Source: Cribrihabitans_A neustonicus (GTDB taxonomy: Bacteria; Pseudomonadota; Alphaproteobacteria; Rhodobacterales; Rhodobacteraceae). Taken from it: 64,000 nucleotides of DNA. How positions within the stretch are numbered: position 1 is the stretch's first letter; every line of letters begins with the position of its first letter. Both the position numbers and the translations under genes were made by a program. The stretch is from assembly GCF_048820895.1 (NCBI RefSeq), contig NZ_JBMERQ010000001.1, positions 62,001 through 126,000 on the forward strand. Direction: 5' to 3'. Below are positions 41,868-50,475 of this stretch, in pieces. The notes under the pieces were generated by a model, which saw nothing but the letters and a program-made list of their open reading frames with translations, had not been told where the DNA came from and did not search any database.

Positions 41868-42848
41868 ATGCAGCCCCTGACCTTGGCCGACCACGCCCCC
41901 GAAAGCGCGCTTGCGTGGCACCAAAGCGGCGCCCGCGCCGCGCTTGCCACGGTCGTGGAGACCTGGGGTTCCGCCCCGCGCCGTGCCGGTGCCCAGCTGG
42001 CAGTCAGCGGTGATGGCCGGATCGAGGGATCGGTCTCCGGCGGCTGCGTCGAGGGCGCGGTGGTGGCCGAGGCGCTGGCGGCGCTGGACGACGGTGAGCA
42101 CCGGCTGTTGGAGTTCGGCGTCAGCGATGACGACGCCTTTGCCGTCGGACTGGCCTGCGGCGGCACCATCAAGGTCCTGGTGGAACCGGTCGGCGGCGCG
42201 CTGCCCGCAGAGATGCTCGAGGAAGTGGTGGCCGCCCGCGCCGCCCGGCAGGCGCTGGCCTATGAAGTGAATCTGGAAAGCGGCGCCCGGCGGCTGGTGC
42301 GGCAGGGCTACCCGGACCGGATGCGCATGGACCGCTCCGGGCTGGAGGAGGACGGCAAGACCTTCGTGACCGTCCACAACCCGCCCCTGCGGCTCATCGT
42401 GGTGGGCGCGGTGCATATTGCCCAGGCGCTGGTGCCGATGGCGCGGCTCGCGGGCTACGACCCGGTGATCATCGACCCGCGCGCGGCCTTTGCCTCCCCC
42501 GAGCGCTTCCCGGGGGAGGAGCTGCTCGACGACTGGCCGGACGAAGCGGTGGCGCGGCTGGGCCTCGATGCCCGCAGCGCGCTGGTGCTCCTGACCCACG
42601 ACCCCAAGCTCGACGACCCGGCGCTGCATGCGGGGCTCCAGGGCGACGTTTTCTACATCGGTGCACTGGGCTCCAAACGCACCCATGCCCAGCGGCGGGA
42701 GCGGCTGGAAGCGGCAGGCTTCACCGCGGATCAGATGGCGCGCATTCACGGGCCCATCGGGCTCGACATCGGCGCAGCGGGGCCTGCCGAGATTGCGGTC
42801 TCCATCCTCGCCGAGATGACCGCGGTGCTGCGCGGCAAGTCCAGATGA
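41868..42848 (+). CDS. XdhC/CoxI-family maturation factor
   Basis: 326 residues from ATG 41868 with aaaaggag upstream. XdhC type: N-terminal GSAPRRAGAQLAVSGDGRIEGSVSGGCVEGAVVAEA and ACGGTIKVLVEP, C-terminal Rossmann domain RLIVVGAVHIAQALV, VLLTHDPKLDDPAL and IGALGSKRTHAQRRERL. Such proteins bind molybdenum cofactor and insert its sulfurated form into xanthine/CO dehydrogenases. In cox operons the corresponding gene is coxF or coxI. Stop overlaps the next gene by four bases. Confidence 0.9.
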   Translation: MQPLTLADHAPESALAWHQSGARAALATVVETWGSAPRRAGAQLAVSGDGRIEGSVSGGCVEGAVVAEALAALDDGEHRLLEFGVSDDDAFAVGLACGGTIKVLVEPVGGALPAEMLEEVVAARAARQALAYEVNLESGARRLVRQGYPDRMRMDRSGLEEDGKTFVTVHNPPLRLIVVGAVHIAQALVPMARLAGYDPVIIDPRAAFASPERFPGEELLDDWPDEAVARLGLDARSALVLLTHDPKLDDPALHAGLQGDVFYIGALGSKRTHAQRRERLEAAGFTADQMARIHGPIGLDIGAAGPAEIAVSILAEMTAVLRGKSR

Positions 42849-43846
42849 AATTCGGCCCCGTCTCTCTGCCCGATGCCAAGGGCGCGATCCTTGCGCATTC
42901 GCTTCAAGGCGGCAGCCGCCGCATCGCCAAGGGCCGTAGATTGGACGAGGATGACCTCGCCGAACTCGCCGCCGCCGGGCAGACCGAAGTGACCGTGGCG
43001 CGGCTTGAAGACGGCGATGTGCACGAGGACGCCGCCGCCAAGGCGCTGGCGCAGGCGCTGGTGCCGGACCCCTCGGCGCAGGGCATCCGGATCTCGGGCG
43101 CAGGCGCCGGGCGGGTGAACCTCTATGCCCAGGGCTGCGGGCTCTTGCGGCTCGACCGGGACAAGCTGGAAGCTGCCAACGCGGTGGACCCGATGATCAC
43201 CGTGGCGACGGTGCCGGATTTCCACCGCGTCGATGCGGGCACCATGGTGGCGACGATCAAGATCATCTCCTACGCGGTGCCGGAGCGCGCGCTGGCCAAG
43301 GCGGGCCGCGCCGCGCAAGGCGCCCTGCGGGTGCTGGCGCCGGTCTTTGGCACCGCAACGCTGATCGAGACCCGGGTGAGCGAGGCCACGCCGCCGGAGA
43401 AGGGCCGCGCCGCCATGGCCGGGCGGCTGCAGCGGCTGGGCATGTCGCTCGCCCCGCGCGAGGTGGTGGCGCATGAGACAGATGCGCTGGCCGCGGCGCT
43501 GGCCTCGGCACAGGGCGATCTGCTGCTGGTGCTGACCGGCTCCGCCACCTCCGATCCCGCCGACGTCGCCCCCGCCGCGCTGCGGCAGGCGGGCGGGGAG
43601 GTCATCCGCTTCGGTATGCCGGTCGATCCCGGCAACCTGCTGTTTCTCGGCACGCTTGGCGCCAAGCCGGTGATCGGCCTGCCAGGCTGCGCCCGCTCGC
43701 CCGCCCTGAACGGGGCCGACTGGGTGCTGGAACGGGTGGCCTGCGGCATGCCGGTCACCTCGGAAGACATCGCGGCCATGGGCGTCGGCGGCCTGCTGAA
43801 GGAAATCCCCGCCCGACCGCGCCCCCGCCGCGAAGGGCACGGCTGA
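42845..43846 (+). CDS. Molybdopterin-binding protein (MoCF/MogA-like)
   Basis: 333 residues. N-terminal MKFGPVSLPDAKGAILAHSL (MoeA-like sequence), C-terminal MoCF_biosynth-type region: VLRVLAPVFGTATLIETRVSEATPPEKG, LLLVLTGSATSDPADVAPAALRQAGGEVIRFGMPVDPGNLLFLGTLGAKPVIGLPGCARS. It lacks the MobA-like nucleotidyltransferase domain that is fused to it in related proteins. Probably handles molybdenum cofactor for the CoxSLM enzyme. Four-base overlap with XdhC shows coupling. Confidence 0.85.
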   Translation: MKFGPVSLPDAKGAILAHSLQGGSRRIAKGRRLDEDDLAELAAAGQTEVTVARLEDGDVHEDAAAKALAQALVPDPSAQGIRISGAGAGRVNLYAQGCGLLRLDRDKLEAANAVDPMITVATVPDFHRVDAGTMVATIKIISYAVPERALAKAGRAAQGALRVLAPVFGTATLIETRVSEATPPEKGRAAMAGRLQRLGMSLAPREVVAHETDALAAALASAQGDLLLVLTGSATSDPADVAPAALRQAGGEVIRFGMPVDPGNLLFLGTLGAKPVIGLPGCARSPALNGADWVLERVACGMPVTSEDIAAMGVGGLLKEIPARPRPRREGHG

Positions 43847-44173
43847 TCCGGGAAAGCGGCGCTCTCCCGCCCGTCGCCCGGGTATGAAACATGCCCGGCT
43901 CCCGTTGGGCCGGGCGCGGCCTCTGGCCGCGCCAGCGCCGCGCGTGCGCGCGGCGCCGTGCCCAAGGCCGCACGGAAGGCGTCCGGCGCAGCCGGGGGCC
44001 TGCGGGCGCGGGAGCCGCTCCCTGTCCTGCAGCGGACGGGCCTCGCAACCCTAAGTGTGCGCCTGCAGCAAGAAAATTACCCCTGCGAGAGACCCAAAAC
44101 CCCTTCGCAGAGCGCCCGGCCCGTGTTTAACTCTGCCCAGCCAGACAAGAACAAGCCAAACAGGGAGGACAAC
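43847..44173. other. Intergenic region between molybdopterin-binding gene and coxS
   Basis: About 330 bases holding three tandem perfect hairpins (43893-43954) and then a run of cox leader sequence with a low-complexity AC-rich tail before the agggagg site. The promoter of coxSLM should be here. No gene is supported. Confidence 0.55.
43893..43954. repeat. Three tandem perfect hairpins
   Basis: gcccggc...gccgggc (43893-43899 / 43909-43915), gcgcggcc-tct-ggccgcgc (43914-43932), and gccgcgcg-tg-cgcgcggc (43937-43954). All arms are perfect, 7, 8 and 8 bp. No T-run follows. Likely an mRNA structure between the maturation genes and coxS, maybe for processing or segmental stability. Confidence 0.6.
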
Positions 44174-44659
44174 ATGGCCAAGGTCTCAATGACCGTGAAC
44201 GGCAAGGCGGCCAGCGGGGAAGTGGAGGGGCGCACGCTGCTGTCGTCCTTCCTGCGCGACCAGCTCGGGCTGACCGGCACCCACATCGGCTGCGATACCA
44301 GCCAATGCGGTGCTTGCGTCGTGCATGTGGATGGCAGGGCGGTGAAGGCCTGCACAATGCTCGCTTGGGAGGCCGAGGGCGCCGACGTGGCCACTATCGA
44401 GGGCCAGGCCGCACCGGATGGCACGCTCAACACCATCCAGCAGGCGTTCCAGGACCACCACGGGCTGCAATGCGGCTTCTGCACGCCGGGCATGGTAATG
44501 TCGGCGGCAGCGCTGCTGAAGGAGAACCCCAAGCCCAGCGAGGCGGAGATCCGGGAATACCTGGAAGGCAACCTCTGCCGCTGCACCGGCTACCACAACA
44601 TCGTGAAGGCGATCATGGCGGCATCCGGCCAGGAGGTGAGCGGCATCGCTGCCGAGTAA
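44174..44659 (+). CDS. coxS: Carbon-monoxide-dehydrogenase-type small Fe-S subunit
   Basis: 161 residues from ATG 44174 with agggagg upstream. Binds two [2Fe-2S] clusters: plant-ferredoxin-type CDTSQCGACVVHVDG...ACTM near the N-terminus and the helical-bundle site CGFCTPGM...CRCTGYHN. It passes electrons from the Mo site to FAD. First gene of S-L-M, the order seen in form II operons. Confidence 0.95.
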   Translation: MAKVSMTVNGKAASGEVEGRTLLSSFLRDQLGLTGTHIGCDTSQCGACVVHVDGRAVKACTMLAWEAEGADVATIEGQAAPDGTLNTIQQAFQDHHGLQCGFCTPGMVMSAAALLKENPKPSEAEIREYLEGNLCRCTGYHNIVKAIMAASGQEVSGIAAE

Positions 44660-44778
44660 CGCGGAAGGACCCGGCGGCCGCGGGGAGGACGCGGGCGCGG
44701 GGACGAGCACTGGACCCAAGACATGCGGAAACCAAGGCAGGCGCCACCGGCGCCTTGCCCAGGGAGGAGAGGCAACAC

Positions 44779-47145
44779 ATGCCCAAGGACAGCGGCATCG
44801 GCGCCAGCAGCAAGCGGCGCGAGGACGTGCGGTTCCTGACCGGGACCGGCAATTACACCGACGACATCAATCTCAACGGCCAGGCCTATGTGCACTTCCT
44901 GCGCTCGGACGTGGCGCATGGGCGGATTACCAGCCTGGACACTTCGGCGGCGGCGGAGATGCCCGGCGTCATCCGCATCTTCACCGGCGCGGATTTCGAG
45001 GGCGTGGGCGGTCTGCCCTGCGGCTGGCAGGTGACCGACCGCGAAGGCAACCCCATGCAGGAGCCCGCGCACCCGGTGCTGGCCCAGGGCAAGGTGCGCC
45101 ACGTGGGCGACCCGATCGCCGCCGTGGTGGCGGAGACCGCGGAACAGGCCCGCGACGCGGCCGAGGCCATCGAGGTGGAGATCGAGGACCTGCCCGCGGT
45201 GATCGACATGAAGGCCGCGCTGAAGGAGGGCGCGCCCAAGGTGCATGACGATCTGACCTCAAACCTCTGCTACGACTGGGGCTTCGTCGAGGACAACCGC
45301 GAGGCAGTGGACAAGGCCATCAAGGAGGCCGCCCATGTGACCACGCTGGAGCTGGTCAACAACCGCCTGGTCGCGAACCCGATGGAGCCGCGCGTGGCCG
45401 TGGGGGACTTCAACCGTGCCACGGGCGAGTCGACGCTCTACACCACTTCGCAGAACCCGCATGTGATCCGCCTGCTGATGGGCGCCTTCGTGCTGGGCAT
45501 CCCCGAGCATAAGCTGCGCGTGGTGGCGCCGGACGTGGGCGGCGGCTTTGGCTCCAAGATCTTCCACTACGCCGAGGAAGCCTTCTGCACCTTTGCCGCC
45601 AAGGCGCTGAACCGGCCGGTGAAATGGACCTCGAGCCGCTCGGAAGCCTTCATCACCGACGCCCATGGCCGCGACCACGTGACCAAGATCGAACTGGCAC
45701 TGGACGCGGACAACAACTTCACCGCGATCCGCACCGAAACACACGCCAACATGGGCGCGTACCTCTCGACCTTCGCGCCCTCGGTGCCGACCTGGCTGCA
45801 TGGCACGCTGATGGCGGGCAACTACAAGACCCCGCTGATCTACGTGAACGTCAAGGCGGTGTTCACCAACACGGTGCCAGTCGATGCCTACCGCGGCGCG
45901 GGCCGGCCGGAGGCAACCTTCCAGCTCGAGCGCGTCATCGACAAGGCCGCGCGCGAACTCGGCGTGGACCCGATTGCACTGCGCCGACAGAACTTCATCA
46001 CCGAGTTCCCCTATGCCACGCCGGTCGCGGTGGAATATGACACCGGCGACTACGTGGCGACGATGGACAAGCTGGAGGAGATCGCCGACATCAAGGGCTT
46101 TGCCGCCCGCCGGTCCGAGAGCGAGGCGAAGGGCAAGCTGCGCGGCCTTGGCGTCAACTGCTATATCGAGGCCTGCGGTATCGCGCCCTCGAACCTGGTG
46201 GGCCAGCTCGGCGCCCGCGCGGGGCTCTATGAAAGCGCCACGGTGCGCGTGAACGCGACCGGCGGCATTGTGGTGATGACCGGCAGCCACAGCCACGGCC
46301 AGGGGCATGAGACCTCCTTTGCCCAGGTGGTCGCCGACATGATCGGCATCGACGAAAACATGGTCGAGATCGAGCACGGCGACACCGCCAACACGCCGAT
46401 GGGCATGGGCACCTACGGGTCTCGCTCCATCGCGGTGGGCGGCTCGGCGATGGTGCGCGCGACGGAGAAGATCATCTCCAAGGCGAAGAAGATTGCGGCG
46501 CACCTGATGGAGGCCTCGGACGCCGATATCGAGCTGAAGGACGGTAAGTTCAGCGTTGCGGGCACCGACAAGTCGGTAGCTTGGGGCGACGTGACGCTCG
46601 CCGCCTATGTGCCGCACAACTACCCGCTGGAGGACATCGAGCCGGGGCTGGAGGAGACCGCTTTCTACGATCCGGCCAACTTCACCTACCCCTCGGGTGC
46701 CTATGCCTGCGAGGTGGAGGTGGACCCCGACACCGGCAAGGTCACCATCGAGCGTTTCGCGGCGGCGGATGATTTCGGCAATATCGTGAACCCGATGATC
46801 GTCGATGGCCAGGTGCACGGCGGGCTCGGGCAGGGCATCGGCCAGGCGCTGCTGGAGAACGCCGTCTACGACAGCGACGGGCAGCTTCTGTCCGCGTCCT
46901 TCATGGACTACGCGATGCCGCGCGCCGATGACGTGCCGTTCTACCGGGTGGATCATTCCTGCCAGACGCCCTGCACCCACAACCCGCTGGGCGTGAAGGG
47001 CTGCGGCGAGGCCGGCGCCATCGGCTCGCCCCCTGCGGTGGTGAACGCGGTGGTGGATGCGCTGCAATCGGGCGGCAGGAACGTCACCCATATCGACATG
47101 CCGCTGAGCCCCGCGCGGGTCTGGGCGGCAATGAACCAGGCTTGA
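44779..47145 (+). CDS. coxL: Form II CoxL-type molybdenum hydroxylase large subunit
   Basis: 788 residues from ATG 44779. Xanthine-oxidase family large subunit: GSGxG-less N-terminus RREDVRFLTGTGNYTDDI, MEPRVAVGDF, DVGGGFGSKIFHYAEE, SHGQGHETSFAQV, and the Mo-region GVKGCGEAGAIGSP. The active-site loop is AYRGAGR (residues 370-376), the form II signature. Genuine form I CO dehydrogenases have AYxCSFR, with the Cys ligand of the Cu-S-Mo site. This protein lacks that Cys, so its substrate may not be CO. Confidence 0.93.
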   Translation: MPKDSGIGASSKRREDVRFLTGTGNYTDDINLNGQAYVHFLRSDVAHGRITSLDTSAAAEMPGVIRIFTGADFEGVGGLPCGWQVTDREGNPMQEPAHPVLAQGKVRHVGDPIAAVVAETAEQARDAAEAIEVEIEDLPAVIDMKAALKEGAPKVHDDLTSNLCYDWGFVEDNREAVDKAIKEAAHVTTLELVNNRLVANPMEPRVAVGDFNRATGESTLYTTSQNPHVIRLLMGAFVLGIPEHKLRVVAPDVGGGFGSKIFHYAEEAFCTFAAKALNRPVKWTSSRSEAFITDAHGRDHVTKIELALDADNNFTAIRTETHANMGAYLSTFAPSVPTWLHGTLMAGNYKTPLIYVNVKAVFTNTVPVDAYRGAGRPEATFQLERVIDKAARELGVDPIALRRQNFITEFPYATPVAVEYDTGDYVATMDKLEEIADIKGFAARRSESEAKGKLRGLGVNCYIEACGIAPSNLVGQLGARAGLYESATVRVNATGGIVVMTGSHSHGQGHETSFAQVVADMIGIDENMVEIEHGDTANTPMGMGTYGSRSIAVGGSAMVRATEKIISKAKKIAAHLMEASDADIELKDGKFSVAGTDKSVAWGDVTLAAYVPHNYPLEDIEPGLEETAFYDPANFTYPSGAYACEVEVDPDTGKVTIERFAAADDFGNIVNPMIVDGQVHGGLGQGIGQALLENAVYDSDGQLLSASFMDYAMPRADDVPFYRVDHSCQTPCTHNPLGVKGCGEAGAIGSPPAVVNAVVDALQSGGRNVTHIDMPLSPARVWAAMNQA

Positions 47146-47151
47146 GGAGAC

Positions 47152-47200
47152 GCGGGGGCTCTGCCCCCGCACCCCCGGGATATTTTCAGCAAGAGGAAGC
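47152..47200 (+). repeat. 49-bp dispersed hairpin element, direct copy
   Basis: Starts with the perfect hairpin gcgggggc-tct-gcccccgc (47152-47170), then accccc-gggatatttt and a cagcaagaggaagc tail. 47 of 49 bases match the inverted copy at 40434-40482. It lies seven bases after the coxL stop and 40 bases before coxM, so it sits inside the operon between two genes. Confidence 0.8.
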
Positions 47201-47240
47201 AGGGCGGGGACGCCCGGCATCCTCGGGAAGGAAGAACGGA

Positions 47241-48032
47241 ATGTATAATTTCGAGTTTGAGAAACCCTCGACCGTTGCCGAGGCCGTGGCGGCCCTGGCA
47301 GAGGAGGATGCACAGGCGCTGGGCGGCGGGCAGACGCTGATCCCGACGCTGAAGCAGCGCCTGGCGATGCCGTCGAAACTGGTGAGCCTCAGCGGCATCG
47401 CCGAGATGAAGGGCGTGAGCGACGGCAGTGACGGCGTGCTGGTGGCAGGCGGCGGCGCCACCCATGCCGAGGTCGCGGAGGCTGCGGCTTCCCGCTACCC
47501 GGCACTGGCCAAGCTCGCCAGCCACATCGGCGACCCCGCAGTGCGCAACCGGGGCACCATCGGCGGCTCGCTCGCCAACAACGACCCCGCCGCCTGCTAT
47601 CCGGCGGCAGCGCTGGCCAGCGGCGCCACCATCGTCACCAATGCGCGGGAAATCGCTGCGGACGACTTCTTCCAGGGGCTGTTCACCACCGCGCTCGACG
47701 AAGGCGAGATCATCACCGCGGTGCGCTTCCCGGTGCCGCAGAAGGCGGATTACCAGAAGTTCGTACAGCCCGCCTCGCGCTTTGCCCTGGTGGGGGTGTT
47801 CGTCGCGCAGCATGCCGATGGCGTGCGGGTGGCGGTAACCGGCGCGTCGGAGGACGGCGTTTTCCGCTGGAGCGAGGCCGAGGCGGCGCTGTCGGGTGAG
47901 TTCACTGCCAATGCGGTGGCGGGCCTGAGCATCGACCCCGCGGGCATGATGGCGGATCTGCACGGCAGCAAGGAGTACCGGGCGCATCTGGTGAAGGTGC
48001 TGACCCAGCGGGCGGTGAAGGCTGCAGGCTGA
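47241..48032 (+). CDS. coxM: Carbon-monoxide-dehydrogenase-type FAD subunit
   Basis: 263 residues from ATG 47241. FAD-binding motifs VAGGGATHAEV and TIGGSLANNDPAACYPAA are intact; the QALGGGQTLIPTLKQRLAMPSKLVSL start and C-terminal CO-dehydrogenase flavoprotein domain are normal. It accepts electrons from CoxS and passes them to quinone or another carrier. Last gene of coxS-L-M. A terminator-like hairpin lies 265 bases downstream. Confidence 0.93.
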   Translation: MYNFEFEKPSTVAEAVAALAEEDAQALGGGQTLIPTLKQRLAMPSKLVSLSGIAEMKGVSDGSDGVLVAGGGATHAEVAEAAASRYPALAKLASHIGDPAVRNRGTIGGSLANNDPAACYPAAALASGATIVTNAREIAADDFFQGLFTTALDEGEIITAVRFPVPQKADYQKFVQPASRFALVGVFVAQHADGVRVAVTGASEDGVFRWSEAEAALSGEFTANAVAGLSIDPAGMMADLHGSKEYRAHLVKVLTQRAVKAAG

Positions 48033-48378
48033 GGCGCGCGGGCGGACAGGGAGGCGTCCGTGCGGCGCGGCCCCCTCTGCGGGGACGGCAATCGCTCCGC
48101 TGCGCGTCGGCCTCAGTTCCTTGATGTCTGCACTTCCTGAAGGGCGCAGGGTTGGACCCGACATTTCTGCCCCTCCGAAGCGCAATCCTGGGTTGCCGCT
48201 CTATGACGCCTTGCCGGGGCAAGATCGTCAAACCGGCTCCCTGGGCTTTTGACTGGGTAACTCGGCTCCTAGCCATCTTCAGTTTGATCTGAATGCAGCC
48301 GCCGGTCTGCCGGCGGCCGCATTTTTTCGGTAACTGGCGGGAAAGGATCAAAGGCCCGCCCCAATCCGTTCCGGAAGT
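48033..48378. other. Gene-free region with an isolated plus-strand terminator
   Basis: About 345 bases between coxM and a convergent gene. The only clear structure is the terminator at 48298-48327. The region 48130-48297 upstream of it is unassigned and could contain a small RNA or simply be a long coxM 3' UTR. No coding sequence was supported. Confidence 0.5.
48298..48327 (+). terminator. Strong plus-strand rho-independent terminator
   Basis: Perfect stem gccgccgg (48298-48305) / ccggcggc (48310-48317), loop tctg, followed by gca? cgc then six T (48322-48327). It is the presumed end of the coxD-M transcript, but the 265-base gap to coxM also leaves room for a separate small transcript. Confidence 0.85.
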
Positions 48379-49428
48379 TTAGAAAACGGCCCGCGCGATG
48401 CGGAGCATCTGAAGCAGCTCGTATCCCTCGTCGTCCAACACCACGATTTGCCCGTTCAGCACGGCGTAGTTTTCGCCGGCGCCCGGTTGCGGAAGTTTGT
48501 ACAGGCTGACGAGTTCATCCTGCGTGAGGGCTGCCGAAGGAGCAACCGGCACACCAGCCGCGAGATTTGGCACCCGGGCCATCTGGTTCACCAGAAGCAG
48601 AGACTTGTAGTCCTCCTCTTCGAGCAGCACGGGCATGCCATCGATCAGGGCATACCGCTTCCCTTCCGGCGCGGGACCGAGACCGAAAAGTGCCGCGATC
48701 TGATCCGATTGCAGCAGCAGTAGGCCGGGGTCCGGGTCGGCGAGGGTATCGTCTTCTGAGCTGAGCAACTGGTTGCGGCGCTCAACCCAAATTGCGCCGT
48801 ACTGGTCCTGGTCGTAGGACGCCCATTCGCTGTAGGTCACGCCCTTCCTGGCCAGACCGGGCGGCACGCAGGGCGGATCTTTCTTGGCCAGTCCCGGCGG
48901 GCAATTGCGGTAGGCGATCAGCTCATCCTCAGGAATATCGGACACGATGAGCTGCGGTGTGACCAGGGCGAGGGCCGCTGCGCTCAGAACTCGTGTCATA
49001 TCGCGGCCTGCTGGGACTGGCGCGGAGGCAATGCGGCTCACTGCGTCATCGCGCTCTGCCTTGGTGAAGGTCCGGCGGCCGTGGGCACCCTTGCCATTCC
49101 CGCTTGACGCGGGCCCGGTATCTTTGTCATCCGCCTTCGGCTTTGGTCCGCCGGCATGGCCGGGCTTGCCGTTACCGTTGCCGTTGCCGTTGCCGTTGCC
49201 GGGGTCGCCATTGCCGGCGTGGCCATGGCCTTTCTTGGCCGGCTTTTTCTTGCCGCTCCCGTGACCGTTGCCATGGCCCTTGCCGTTGTTGCCCTTGGCG
49301 AGCCAGATTTGTTCGCCGGCTGCCGTACCGAAGCCAGGCATGCTGCCCTGCGCTTGAAGCGGGGCTGCAGACAGGGATGTTGAAGCCAGAGAGAGCGCCA
49401 CGGCGGTGCCGATCAATAACTTGGTCAT
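48379..49428 (-). CDS. Secreted protein with Gly/Asn/Lys-rich region and internal C-terminal duplication
   Basis: 349 residues. Sec signal peptide (TKLLIGTAVALSLASTSLSAAPLQAQ, cleavage about residue 21-27). Residues 40-105 are low complexity (GNGNGNGNGKPGHAGGPK), followed by a conserved NCPPGLAKKDPPCVPPGLARKG motif. The C-terminal ~100 residues contain a duplication: YALIDGMPVLLEEEDYKSLLLVNQMARV and YAVLNGQIVVLDDEGYELLQMLRIARAV. NCPPGL-type proteins are common, uncharacterised, in Rhodobacterales. Periplasmic or extracellular; role unknown. Convergent with the cox operon. Confidence 0.82.
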   Translation of the reverse strand: MTKLLIGTAVALSLASTSLSAAPLQAQGSMPGFGTAAGEQIWLAKGNNGKGHGNGHGSGKKKPAKKGHGHAGNGDPGNGNGNGNGNGKPGHAGGPKPKADDKDTGPASSGNGKGAHGRRTFTKAERDDAVSRIASAPVPAGRDMTRVLSAAALALVTPQLIVSDIPEDELIAYRNCPPGLAKKDPPCVPPGLARKGVTYSEWASYDQDQYGAIWVERRNQLLSSEDDTLADPDPGLLLLQSDQIAALFGLGPAPEGKRYALIDGMPVLLEEEDYKSLLLVNQMARVPNLAAGVPVAPSAALTQDELVSLYKLPQPGAGENYAVLNGQIVVLDDEGYELLQMLRIARAVF

Positions 49429-49650
49429 GCCAAACTCCTTTCATTCGGGGAAGCAACGCGGCAATCCCGCATCGCGTTCCCCCCTTCCCCTGCCGCCGCC
49501 GGGAGGTCCCGGAGCTGAGCCGGATGCCGGGCATGGGCTGCCGAGGGGAATAGGGGCCTGCTGCGCTCCGCTGGCGGGCCAGGCGGCCCGGCCCTTTCCC
49601 CGCGGGAGCCTGGTTCCTCCACGCCGTACCTTCCGTAAGCGGCAAACACG

Positions 49651-49683
49651 AAAAAGCCCCGTCCGGGCAATCGGACGGGGCTT
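49651..49683 (-). terminator. Terminator of infC
   Basis: Perfect 12-bp stem aagccccgtccg (49654-49665) / cggacggggctt (49672-49683), loop ggcaat, followed on the minus strand by five T. It lies 25 bases after the infC stop. Confidence 0.93.
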
Positions 49684-49707
49684 GGAATTCCTGCGCTGAA
49701 ACGCGGC

Positions 49708-50256
<549 letters not shown>

Positions 50257-50424
50257 GACTGCGATCCTTCTGTCATTGCAAAAAGTGCGGGAAAGCTACT
50301 GCCCCCGCGCGTGTGATTCAAGGCTTACGGCCGGTATGGCGGCAGGAAAGCTGCATTTCAAGGCCGCATGTTGCGCAAGGGCGCGGAAATACCGGGGCAA
50401 AGCGCCGGCAGGGACCCGGGATGC

Positions 50425-50449
50425 AAAACGGGAGGCGTAAGACCTCCCG
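50425..50449 (-). terminator. Terminator of the fpr-ended sulfur operon
   Basis: Stem cgggagg (50429-50435) / cctcccg (50443-50449) with loop cgtaaga; on the minus strand it is followed by ttttg. It lies 27 bases after the fpr stop. Confidence 0.7.
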
Positions 50450-50475
50450 CCGCAATCTCTGTGATATCCGCGGGA

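Noticed and set aside
48130..48297. A tRNA or known ncRNA near the isolated terminator
   Set aside because: No tRNA-like arms, T-loop sequence or recognisable RNA family was seen. It is kept only as a possible unassigned transcript.
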